DNA of 64,000 nucleotides, taken from positions 4,836,001 through 4,900,000 of the forward strand of contig NZ_CP114065.1 in the NCBI RefSeq assembly GCF_027627575.1, written 5' to 3'. The DNA comes from Kribbella sp. CA-293567. GTDB taxonomy: Bacteria > Actinomycetota > Actinomycetes > Propionibacteriales > Kribbellaceae. The notes below the pieces were generated by a model. That model did no database searches, had not been told where the DNA came from, and saw only the letters and a list, made by a program, of their open reading frames with translations. Position 1 is the first letter of the stretch. The number at the start of each line of letters is the position of its first letter. Positions 45,265 to 53,575 of the stretch are shown piece after piece. A program made the position numbers and the translations under genes.

Positions 45265-46911
45265 TCAGCGCAACGGCGGTGCGGCGGTCTCGGCCGGAGT
45301 GAAGTTGAGCGGGATGCCCAGCGAGTCGTCGTGCTTCGAGCAGCCGATCAGTACGACGCCGAGCACCGGCGCGCCCGCGAACTTCAGCGCGGCCGTGAGC
45401 CGGGTCAGGTCCGTCTCCTTGTCCTGACCGACCTGCACGACCAGCACCGACGCGTCGACCGCCGCGGCCAGTGGCGTGATCCCGTGCCGGCCGACCGAGG
45501 CCGGGCCGTGGATGACCACCGAGTACCCCGGGGGCAGGTCGGCCACGATCCCCGGCACCAGCGACGGGCCGATCGCGAGCGCGGACTCGTCGTGGCTCAG
45601 GCCGGGCGGCAGCACGTAGAGATCGGCGACCGTGCCAGGGCGGAACAACTTACGGGCCCGCACCGCGCGGGTGGCGGCCGGCTCGTTGACCAGATCGGTG
45701 AGGCCCTCGTGATCGGTCAGGTGCGACAACACCGGCGTACGCCGCAGGTCGGCCAGGACCAGCAGCGTCTCGCGACCGTCACGGGCGCTCGCCTCTGCCA
45801 TCGCCAGCGCGATACCGGCCGAGTTCGGCGTGGGCGAGGCCGAGACGACCAGCAGTGCACCGGCGCCGCTCGAGCCGATCCCCTTCGGGTTCAGCTCACG
45901 GCGTGCCAGCGCGCCACTCGCCTCGGTGCCCAGCGCGGTGATCTCGGACGGTCCCAGCTGCGGGGAAGCGCGAAGCCAGAAGCGCAACCGGAAGCCGAGC
46001 CGGTAGCGCCGGTGGCCGATCGCGGCCGTGATGACCGGGGCGCTCGCTGCCCGCGCGGCCTGGTCGCGAGTCAGGATGAACGGGCTCAGATGGGTACTGA
46101 CCAGGGCCAGGCCGAAGCCGAGCACCAGCCCGAGGATCGCGCCGACGGTGATGTCGCGCATCACCAGCGGCGACGACGAGGCGGTGTCCTTGGTAGCGGG
46201 CGTGACGAGCGTGCTGCTCGCGCCGACGCCGGTCAGCGCCTTGTTCATGGCGGATGCCTCGTCGGCGGCCTGCCGGGCCTCCGACGCGAGCCCGACCCGC
46301 TGGTCGCGCAGCGAGCTGGCTTCCTGGGTGTCGCCGCGCCCCTGGGCGTCGGCGATCTGCTCGAGCAGGTTCTTCGACTGGAGATTGGCGCTCTTGGCGC
46401 GGTCGGTGGCCTGGCTGGCCAGCGTGACCAGCAGCGTCTTGGCCTCGGTACTGCGCTGGGCCAGGTAGATCTGGGCGATCGCGTTGGCCCGGCGGACGGC
46501 CTCGTCGGCGGTCGGGCCGTCGATGGTGATCAGGTAGGCGTTGTCGGTGACCGCCTTCACCCGGGTCACTCCGGCCAGCGCCTGGACCGAGTCGTCCGTG
46601 GTCGGCATCTGCAGGAACTTGGCGACCTCGCGCAGGATCTGCGGGCTCGCCATCACCCGGGCCTGGGTCTCGGCCGGCAGGTCGAGGCCGAGTGGGCCGC
46701 TCTTGTCGCCACCGGTCGGCAGTTTGCCGACCAGGGCCGGCGGGACCGCCGGCCCGATCACGACCTGGCTGGACGCGGTCCAGCGCTCGGTCTGCGACAG
46801 TGAGAAGAACGCCGAGCTGCCGATGCCGAGCAGCACGCAGCCGATGATCAGCCATTTGTGCCGCAGGAGTGACTGTGCGGTGTCCCGCCAGACCACAGTG
46901 CCCGGTTCCAT
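45265..46911 (-). CDS. Wzz-like chain-length protein with a degenerate kinase-type domain
   Basis: Polysaccharide co-polymerase of 548 residues. Two membrane segments (about 14-37 and 240-262) flank an extracytoplasmic Wzz region with coiled coil. The cytoplasmic part (about 340-520) aligns in layout with bacterial tyrosine kinases, but the P-loop is SASPTPNSAGIALAMA, with no GK[ST] lysine, and the second Walker segment reads LLVLADLRRTP. No C-terminal tyrosine cluster is present. So it is probably not an active kinase and may only control chain length. The ATG at 46911 follows GGGGG. Confidence 0.85.
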   Translation of the reverse strand: MEPGTVVWRDTAQSLLRHKWLIIGCVLLGIGSSAFFSLSQTERWTASSQVVIGPAVPPALVGKLPTGGDKSGPLGLDLPAETQARVMASPQILREVAKFLQMPTTDDSVQALAGVTRVKAVTDNAYLITIDGPTADEAVRRANAIAQIYLAQRSTEAKTLLVTLASQATDRAKSANLQSKNLLEQIADAQGRGDTQEASSLRDQRVGLASEARQAADEASAMNKALTGVGASSTLVTPATKDTASSSPLVMRDITVGAILGLVLGFGLALVSTHLSPFILTRDQAARAASAPVITAAIGHRRYRLGFRLRFWLRASPQLGPSEITALGTEASGALARRELNPKGIGSSGAGALLVVSASPTPNSAGIALAMAEASARDGRETLLVLADLRRTPVLSHLTDHEGLTDLVNEPAATRAVRARKLFRPGTVADLYVLPPGLSHDESALAIGPSLVPGIVADLPPGYSVVIHGPASVGRHGITPLAAAVDASVLVVQVGQDKETDLTRLTAALKFAGAPVLGVVLIGCSKHDDSLGIPLNFTPAETAAPPLR

Positions 46912-47090
46912 CCGGTGGTCCCCCAATTCCTCACTCAGCGCACTCCGACAGACAGGACTGCGCCGCTCCCCCGCCCGGCCGACCGGGCTTCCCGAGCCCT
47001 CACGGTGACCGGATCCCAACACTGATCACCACTGGCGACCGGATCCTTGCCGGGCCCAGGATATAGGCATCGGGTGGGCACCGAAACCGG

Positions 47091-47116
47091 ACCGAGGTCA
47101 CGGTCGGTACCTCGGT
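47091..47116. promoter_or_regulatory. Inverted repeat upstream of beta-propeller array
   Basis: ACCGAGGT (47091-47098) and ACCTCGGT (47109-47116) form a perfect 8-bp inverted repeat with a 10-base spacer, in the 420-base gap between the chain-length gene and the first beta-propeller gene. A regulator could use it to control either divergent unit. The rest of the gap has a weak promoter-like TACTCT near 47238 and no gene. Confidence 0.35.
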
Positions 47117-47331
47117 TCGGCCGGATCCGCTCCGGCCGGAAGCGGCAATCGTCCGTAACGTTCACGCAGAGTGACGATTGTGGGCGACTCGCCGGGTCTG
47201 ACCGTTTGCAGACTGGTCAAAGCTCACTTTCTGTGGCCTACTCTGTTCTCGGGGGAATTCGGGGTTATCACGTAACGGGATCACTGGTACGGCGTCGGGG
47301 TAGACGCCGGTCCGAGGGGGGACACCGCAGG

Positions 47332-49539
47332 ATGAAGAAGAGATGGCTTTTCGCGCGCCTGGGCACGGCCGGCGCGCTGGTGGCAGCGGCCGGAGTGATG
47401 GTGCTGGCACCGCCGGCCCAGAGCATCGAGGCCTCGCTGTCGGCGCAGAACAGCCCGGTCTGGCAGACCAACGCCAGTGTCCAGGGCATCACCGTGGCCG
47501 CTGGGAAGGCCTACGTCGGTGGACGGTTCACCAGCGTCCGCCCGCCGGGCTCGCCGCTGGGCACCAACGAGGTCGGCCAGGCCTACCTGGCCGCCTTCGA
47601 CGCGACCACCGGCGACCTGGTCGCCTCGTTCAACCCGGTCCTCGACGGCCAGGTGTACGCCGTGGCCGCCTCGGCCGACGGCTCGCGGGTCTTCATCGGC
47701 GGTGACTTCACCAACGTCAACGGCGTGACCCGCAACCGGGTCGCCGCCTTCGACACCGCCACCGGCGCGCTGGTGCCGAACTGGAAGCCCTCGGTCTCCT
47801 ACCGGGTCAAGTCGATCGCGGTCTCCGGCGACACCGTGTACTTCGGTGGCTCCTTCGGCCTGGTGAACGGCATCGACCGGCTCCGGCTCGCCGCCGTGAC
47901 CGCCGACCTCGGCACCTTGTTGCCCTGGGCCCCTTCCACCAACGGCGACGTGTACGCCGTGGACGTGGCCGACGACGGCTCCAAGGCCTACGCCGGTGGC
48001 CAGTTCAGCACCGTCAACGGCACCAACCAGAACACCGTCACCAGCCTCGACCCGGTGACCGGCGCGGTGCTGCCGTTCGCCGGCGCCTCCGCGGTCCCGC
48101 CGCCGAACGGCTCCTGCACCACCCGGGTCAAGTCGATCGACGCCTCGGGTGACACCGTCTACTTCGGCAACGGTGGTGACGGCGGTGGCTGCTTCGACGG
48201 CACCTGGGCCGTCGACATCGCGACCAACACGCTGAAGTGGAAGAACCAGTGCCTGGGCGCCACCGAGGCGGTCAAGATGGTGAACGGCTGGCTCTACAAG
48301 GCCTCCCACGCGCACGACTGCGCCTACAACGGCGCCGGCGCCTTCCCGCAGGGCTTCGGCTACCGCTTCCTGCTCGCCGAGAACCCGGCCGACGGCAAGA
48401 TCGGCCCGTGGTTCCCGAACACCAACGCCGGTCCGCCCACCGAGGTCGGCCCGCTGGCGCTCGCGACCGGCGGCTCGGACCTGTGGGTCGGTGGCGACTT
48501 CACCACCACCAACGGTGCCGGCCAGCAGGGTCTGACCCGCTTCACCAACGCCGGACCGGGTGCCGCTCCGGCCAAGCCGGCCAAGCTGCTGCCGTCCTCG
48601 GTCAAGGCCGGCGAGGTCCAGATCCACTTCCCCACCGTCGTGGACAACGACGACAGCACGCTGACCTACCGGCTGCTGAAGGGGTTCAGCAACACCACCA
48701 TCGCGACCTGGACCGCCACCTCGACGCCGTGGGACAAGCCGTGGCTGCACTACACCGACACCGACGTGACACCGGGTGAGGTGACCAACTACCGGGTCGA
48801 GGTGACCGACGGTACGACGACGATCCGGGGCAACTACTCCGATCCGCTCACGGTGGCGAGCGCCACCAGTACGGCGTACGACGAGATCATCAAGTCCGAC
48901 GGCCCGCAGGCGTACTGGCGGCTCGGTGAGGCGTCGGGCACGACCACCTCGACCGACTCCTCCGGCCAGAGCAACAACGGCACCTACAGCGGCATGACGC
49001 TCGGCAGCTCCGGCAAGGTGAGCGGCAACACGGCGGCCACGACCAGCTCGAGCAACGGCCGGATGGCCGGCGAGAAGGCCTACAGCATGCCGCAGCAGTT
49101 CACCGTGGAGGCCTGGTTCAAGCAGAGCTTCCTGCGCGGTGGCCGGATCGTCGGCTTCGGCAACTCCAAGACCGGCAACAGCAGCTCCACCGACCGGATG
49201 CTGTACCTGCGCTCCAACGGCCAGGTCACCTTCGGCGTCAACGACGGCAGTCAGCGCACCATCAACAGCACGTCGAACAAGAACAACAGCGCCTGGCACC
49301 ACGCGGTCGGCACCTACGACAACGGCGTCATGAAGCTGTACGTCGACGGGGTGCTGGCCGGCAGCCAGACGGTCGGTCAGGCCTCCCTCTACTACGGCTG
49401 GTGGCGAGTCGGCTACGACACCACCAACTCGTGGTCCGGTGGCGGCGCGACGCAGACCGGCATGGTCATCGACGAGGCGGCGGTCTACCCGTACGCACTC
49501 ACCGCCGGTCAGGTCCTGAACCACTACAACGCGGGCTGA
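47332..49539 (+). CDS. Secreted beta-propeller/LamG protein, paralogue 1
   Basis: Secreted protein of 735 residues: signal peptide (about 1-30), a repeat domain of WxVGGxF-like blades (QTNASVQGITVA, YVGGRFTSVRPPG, VFIGGDFTNVNG, VYFGGSFGLVNG) resembling delta-60/DUF5122 beta-propellers, then a fibronectin-like domain (about 415-515) and a C-terminal LamG-like lectin domain (about 520-735; YWRLGEASGTTT, FTVEAWFKQ, LYVDGVLAGS). A cysteine-containing motif, GNGGDGGGCFDGTW then NQCLGATE then SHAHDC, is conserved in all four paralogues. The best ATG is at 47332. Likely exposed on or released from the cell; ligand unknown. Confidence 0.85.
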   Translation: MKKRWLFARLGTAGALVAAAGVMVLAPPAQSIEASLSAQNSPVWQTNASVQGITVAAGKAYVGGRFTSVRPPGSPLGTNEVGQAYLAAFDATTGDLVASFNPVLDGQVYAVAASADGSRVFIGGDFTNVNGVTRNRVAAFDTATGALVPNWKPSVSYRVKSIAVSGDTVYFGGSFGLVNGIDRLRLAAVTADLGTLLPWAPSTNGDVYAVDVADDGSKAYAGGQFSTVNGTNQNTVTSLDPVTGAVLPFAGASAVPPPNGSCTTRVKSIDASGDTVYFGNGGDGGGCFDGTWAVDIATNTLKWKNQCLGATEAVKMVNGWLYKASHAHDCAYNGAGAFPQGFGYRFLLAENPADGKIGPWFPNTNAGPPTEVGPLALATGGSDLWVGGDFTTTNGAGQQGLTRFTNAGPGAAPAKPAKLLPSSVKAGEVQIHFPTVVDNDDSTLTYRLLKGFSNTTIATWTATSTPWDKPWLHYTDTDVTPGEVTNYRVEVTDGTTTIRGNYSDPLTVASATSTAYDEIIKSDGPQAYWRLGEASGTTTSTDSSGQSNNGTYSGMTLGSSGKVSGNTAATTSSSNGRMAGEKAYSMPQQFTVEAWFKQSFLRGGRIVGFGNSKTGNSSSTDRMLYLRSNGQVTFGVNDGSQRTINSTSNKNNSAWHHAVGTYDNGVMKLYVDGVLAGSQTVGQASLYYGWWRVGYDTTNSWSGGGATQTGMVIDEAAVYPYALTAGQVLNHYNAG

Positions 49540-49603
49540 CCGGAGACCGGCGGACCGGTGCACGCTGAGCGGACGATCGAAGTTCCATAGCACAAACTCA
49601 TAA

Positions 49604-49644
49604 CGCCGGTGGGAGCCTGCCTTCCAGTTGGTCTCCCACCGGCG
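49604..49644 (+). terminator. Hairpin between beta-propeller genes 1 and 2
   Basis: A perfect 12-bp inverted repeat (49604-49615 and 49633-49644; arm CGCCGGTGGGAG) follows the first gene and lies about 50 bases before the second start. Suggests separate transcripts. Confidence 0.65.
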
Positions 49645-49695
49645 CTAGATTTCGGACGCTCATGGACTTTCCCCCCGCCCAGTCCTAAGGAAGTT

Positions 49696-51213
49696 ATGAA
49701 GAAGCTAGTTCTGGCCGTTGTGACCGCTGCCGCCGTGCTCGGCGCGGCACTGATCCCCTCCGGTCCACCGGTGGAAGCAGCCACGTCCGGATTCGCCTCC
49801 GCCGTGTCCGCGATCAAGCAGCTGTCGTGGCAGACCAACTCCAGTGTCAACGCGCTGGCAGTCACCGGTAACACGGTGTACGCCGGTGGCCTGTTCACCC
49901 GGATCAGGCAGCCCGGCAAGCCGGCCGGTCAGGGCGAGGCGGCCCGGACCTACATCGCCGCGTTCAACCGCACCACCGGCGCGCCGCTGGCGTTCGCGCC
50001 GAAGCTCAACGGCGCCGTCTGGTCGATCGCGACCAGCCCGGACGGCAACTGGGTCGTCATCGGCGGTGACTTCACCACCGTGAACGGCATCAAGCGCAAC
50101 CGGATCGCGATGTTCAGCGTCAAGACCGGCAAGCTGGTCCAGGCCTGGGACCCGTCGGTGTCCACCCGGGTCAAGGCGATCGCGATCTTCGGCAACAGCG
50201 TCTTCTTCGGCGGCTCGTTCGGCCGCGTCGACAACGTCACCCGCAACCACCTCGCCGCCGTCCGGTTGATCCAGGGCGATCTGCTGCCCTGGAACCCGAA
50301 CGCCGACGACGAGGTCTACGCGATCGATCTGTCCGACAACGGCACCCGGGTGTTCGTCGGCGGTCCGTTCCGGCGGATCAACAACAAGGACCACTACTCG
50401 CTGGCGATGACCAACAACACCACCGGTGCCGCCTACACGATGCCCGCCGCGGCGGCCATCCCGAAGCCGACCGCGACCTGCACGACGCGGGTCAAGGACA
50501 TCGACACGCTCGGCAACAAGGTGTTCGTCGCGAACGGCGGCGACGGCGGCGGCTGCTACGACGGCGTACTGGCGGCCGACGCGACCACGGGCCAGCTGCT
50601 CTGGAAGAACAACTGCCTGGGCGCCACCGAGGCGATCAAGGCGATCGGGAACTGGGTCTACAAGGGCTCGCACGCGCACAGTTGCCCGGGCGCCTTCCCG
50701 GACGGCACCGGCACCCACTACCTGCTGGTGGAGAGCGCGATCAACGGCAACATCGGGCCGTGGTTCCCGAACACCGACGCCAACCAGAGCAGCACCACCA
50801 AGGTCGGCCCGCTGGCGTTCGCGTCCGGCGGCAACGACCTGTGGGTGGGCGGTGACTTCGTGCACGTCAACGGCAAGATCCAGCAGGGTCTGACCCGGTT
50901 CACCAACGCCGCGGGGGGCGCGGCGCCGGCGGCACCGAAGGTCCCGGCCGTTTCGCGCGCGGTGACCAACCAGATCGCTGTCCACTTCAAGGACAGCTAC
51001 GACCTGGACAACCTGTCCCTGACCTACAACGTGTTCCGCGGAGCGACGAACATCAGCTCGCAGAAGCTCACGACGTACTACTGGCAGCCGCGCAAGACGA
51101 TCATCGTGGTCGACAAGGGCGTCAAGAAGGGCCAGACGGTCAGCTATCACATCGAGATCCACGACGGGCGCAACATCATGAAGGGCCCGGCGGTCACGGT
51201 GAAGGTCCCGTAA
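49696..51213 (+). CDS. Secreted beta-propeller protein, paralogue 2 (no LamG)
   Basis: Secreted protein of 505 residues with signal peptide (about 1-27), the same blade repeats (VYAGGLFTRIRQPGK, VVIGGDFTTVNGIK, VFFGGSFGRVDN), the GDGGGCYDGV / NNCLGATE / SHAHSCPGAFPDGTG cysteine segments and a terminal fibronectin-like domain. It stops where the long paralogues continue into LamG. ATG at 49696 after AAGGAAG. Confidence 0.85.
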   Translation: MKKLVLAVVTAAAVLGAALIPSGPPVEAATSGFASAVSAIKQLSWQTNSSVNALAVTGNTVYAGGLFTRIRQPGKPAGQGEAARTYIAAFNRTTGAPLAFAPKLNGAVWSIATSPDGNWVVIGGDFTTVNGIKRNRIAMFSVKTGKLVQAWDPSVSTRVKAIAIFGNSVFFGGSFGRVDNVTRNHLAAVRLIQGDLLPWNPNADDEVYAIDLSDNGTRVFVGGPFRRINNKDHYSLAMTNNTTGAAYTMPAAAAIPKPTATCTTRVKDIDTLGNKVFVANGGDGGGCYDGVLAADATTGQLLWKNNCLGATEAIKAIGNWVYKGSHAHSCPGAFPDGTGTHYLLVESAINGNIGPWFPNTDANQSSTTKVGPLAFASGGNDLWVGGDFVHVNGKIQQGLTRFTNAAGGAAPAAPKVPAVSRAVTNQIAVHFKDSYDLDNLSLTYNVFRGATNISSQKLTTYYWQPRKTIIVVDKGVKKGQTVSYHIEIHDGRNIMKGPAVTVKVP

Positions 51214-51277
51214 CGGGGGCTGTCTGACCTCCCCGCCGCACCAGGCGGCGCGGAGGACATCCTTGAGGGGGGATGTA

Positions 51278-53467
51278 GTGAAAAAGGTGGGGATTCTAAC
51301 GCTGGGCGGTCTGCTGGTGGCAGCGTTGCTGTCACCAGCACCCGCGCAGGGCATCGGTGCTTCACTGTCGGCACTGCCGAGTCCGGTGTGGCAGACCAAC
51401 GCCAGCGTGCAAGGACTCGCGGTGGCGGACGGCAAGGCGTACGTCGGGGGGCGTTTCACCACGGTCCGGCCACCGGGGGCGGCAGCCGGCACCAGCGAGA
51501 CCGCGCGGACCTATCTGGCCGCGTTCAACCAGAGCACCGGTGCACTCGACACCGGGTTCAACCACGTACTGAACGGGATGGTGTGGTCGGTCGCGGCCTC
51601 CGCCGACGGCTCCCGGGTCTTCGTCGGCGGTGACTTCACCAAGGTCGACGGTCAGACCCGCAACCGGGTGGCGGCGTTCGACACCGCCACCGGCGCGCTG
51701 GTGTCCAACTGGAAGCCGTCGGTCTCCTACCGGGTCAAGGCACTCGCCGTCTCCGGCACCACGGTCTACCTGGGCGGCTCGTTCGGGCTGGTCAACAACG
51801 TCGCCCGGCCCCGGCTGGCGGCGGTCACCACGAGCACCGCGGCACTGCTGCCCTGGGACCCCCAGGCGGACAACGACGTGTACGCGATCGACGTGGCCGA
51901 CGACGGCAGCAAGGTCTATGCCGGCGGCAACTTCTCGACCATCGGCGGTACTTCGAGCTGGGCCGTGGCCAGCCTGGACCCGGCCGACGGTTCGCTGCAG
52001 CCGTTCGCGGCGGCCGCCGCGGTACCCGCGCCCAACGGCGGGTGCGTCTCGCGGGTGAAGGACATCGAGACCAGTGGTGACCGGGTGTACTTCGCCAACG
52101 CCGGTGACGGCGGCGGCTGCTTCGACGGCACCTGGGCCGCGGATGTTGCCTCCGGCAACCTGATCTGGAAGAACAACTGCCTGGGCGCGACCGAGTCGGT
52201 CACCGTCGTCGACGGCTGGCTCTACAAGGGCTCGCACGCGCACGACTGTGCCTACCAGGGCGGCAGCGGCTTCCCGCAGGGGCCGGGCCGGTTCCTGCTG
52301 ACCCAGAACCTCGACACCGGCGAACTCGGTCCCTGGTTCCCGAACACCAACACGGGCTCCCCCACCGCGGTGGGTCCGCTGGCCTCCGCGACCGGCGGCT
52401 CGGACCTCTGGGTCGGTGGCGACTTCACCACCGTCAACGGCTCCGGACAGCAGGGCCTGGCCCGCTTCACCAACACCGGACCGGGTGCGGCACCGGGCAA
52501 GCCGGCCAAGGTCGTGCCGGTCAGCTACAAGGCCGGCCAGGTCAAGGTGAACTTCCAGACCGTGCTGGACAACGACGACATCACGTTGACCTACCGGGTA
52601 CTCCGCAGCTTCAGCAACACCGTCGTCGCGACGTACTCGGCCGATTCGCGCTTCTGGAACCGGCCGTGGCTCTCCTTCACCGACAGCGGACTCACCCCCG
52701 GCTCGTCGCAGGTCTACCGGATCGAGGTGACCGACGGAAACAGCACGTTACGGGGTGACTACTCGGTCGCGGTGACTGTGGCCAGTGTGGACGCGCCGTA
52801 CGACCAGCAGGTGATGGCAGACGGCCCCACGGCGTACTGGCGGCTCGGGGAGGCCAACGGGACGGCCAACGCGACAGACTCGTCCGGCCAGAACAACACC
52901 GGCCCGTACTCCGGCGTCACGCTCGGGGTGCCCGGCGCACTGAGCAGCGGCGGCAACACCGCCGGTGACTTCGCCGGTTCGAGCCGGCTGATCGGGCAGA
53001 CCGCTGTCAGCCAGCCGCAGAACTTCAGCGTCGAGGCCTGGTACAAGACCACCTCCGGCAGCGGCGGCAAGATCGTTGGCTTCGGCAACAGCCCGAACGG
53101 AACCAGCAGCCAGTACGACCGGCACATCTACCTGCAGAACGACGGAGCCGTCGTGTTCGGCGTCTACGACGGTTCGACCAGGACGATCAGCTCGGCACCC
53201 GGCACCAACGACGGCCAGTGGCACCACGTGGTCGGCACCTTCTCGCCGGGTTCGCAGAAGTTCTACCTCGACGGGGTCCTGCTCGGCACCCAGAACGTGG
53301 CCGCCGCCGAGGCGTACACGGGGTACTGGCGGATCGGCGCCGACAACCTCAACGCCTGGCCGAACAACCCGTCCAGCGCCGGTGTCGACGGCACTCTCGA
53401 CGAGGTCGCCGTCTACCCGGTCGCGCTCGACGCCGACCAGGTCGTAACGCATTACGAGGCTCGCTAG
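51278..53467 (+). CDS. Secreted beta-propeller/LamG protein, paralogue 3
   Basis: Secreted protein of 729 residues with signal peptide, blade repeats very close to paralogue 1 (SPVWQTNASVQGLAVA, FVGGDFTKVDGQTRN, SFGLVNNVARP), fibronectin-like domain and C-terminal LamG-like domain (YWRLGEANGTAN, FSVEAWYKTT, FYLDGVLLGT). GTG at 51278 after GGGGGGAT. The SHAHDCAYQGGSG segment matches paralogue 1 more than 2 or 4. Confidence 0.85.
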   Translation: MKKVGILTLGGLLVAALLSPAPAQGIGASLSALPSPVWQTNASVQGLAVADGKAYVGGRFTTVRPPGAAAGTSETARTYLAAFNQSTGALDTGFNHVLNGMVWSVAASADGSRVFVGGDFTKVDGQTRNRVAAFDTATGALVSNWKPSVSYRVKALAVSGTTVYLGGSFGLVNNVARPRLAAVTTSTAALLPWDPQADNDVYAIDVADDGSKVYAGGNFSTIGGTSSWAVASLDPADGSLQPFAAAAAVPAPNGGCVSRVKDIETSGDRVYFANAGDGGGCFDGTWAADVASGNLIWKNNCLGATESVTVVDGWLYKGSHAHDCAYQGGSGFPQGPGRFLLTQNLDTGELGPWFPNTNTGSPTAVGPLASATGGSDLWVGGDFTTVNGSGQQGLARFTNTGPGAAPGKPAKVVPVSYKAGQVKVNFQTVLDNDDITLTYRVLRSFSNTVVATYSADSRFWNRPWLSFTDSGLTPGSSQVYRIEVTDGNSTLRGDYSVAVTVASVDAPYDQQVMADGPTAYWRLGEANGTANATDSSGQNNTGPYSGVTLGVPGALSSGGNTAGDFAGSSRLIGQTAVSQPQNFSVEAWYKTTSGSGGKIVGFGNSPNGTSSQYDRHIYLQNDGAVVFGVYDGSTRTISSAPGTNDGQWHHVVGTFSPGSQKFYLDGVLLGTQNVAAAEAYTGYWRIGADNLNAWPNNPSSAGVDGTLDEVAVYPVALDADQVVTHYEAR

Positions 53468-53475
53468 ATATACGG

Positions 53476-53508
53476 GGTGGGGCCTGCCTTCGACAGGCGG
53501 GTCCCACC
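53476..53508 (+). terminator. Hairpin between beta-propeller genes 3 and 4
   Basis: A 13-bp stem including two G-U pairs (53476-53488 with 53496-53508) starts nine bases beyond the stop of the third gene. Together with 49604-49644 it suggests that members of the array end their transcripts separately. Confidence 0.55.
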
Positions 53509-53575
53509 GCAGCCGGTGAGGGGTCACCGGACTTTCAAGGGGTGCCGGAGGGGTTCGGCACGACAGGGGGAAACC

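Noticed and set aside
45265-46911. Active bacterial tyrosine kinase
   Set aside because: The P-loop lysine and the terminal tyrosine cluster are both missing, so the call was lowered to a Wzz-like protein with a degenerate domain.
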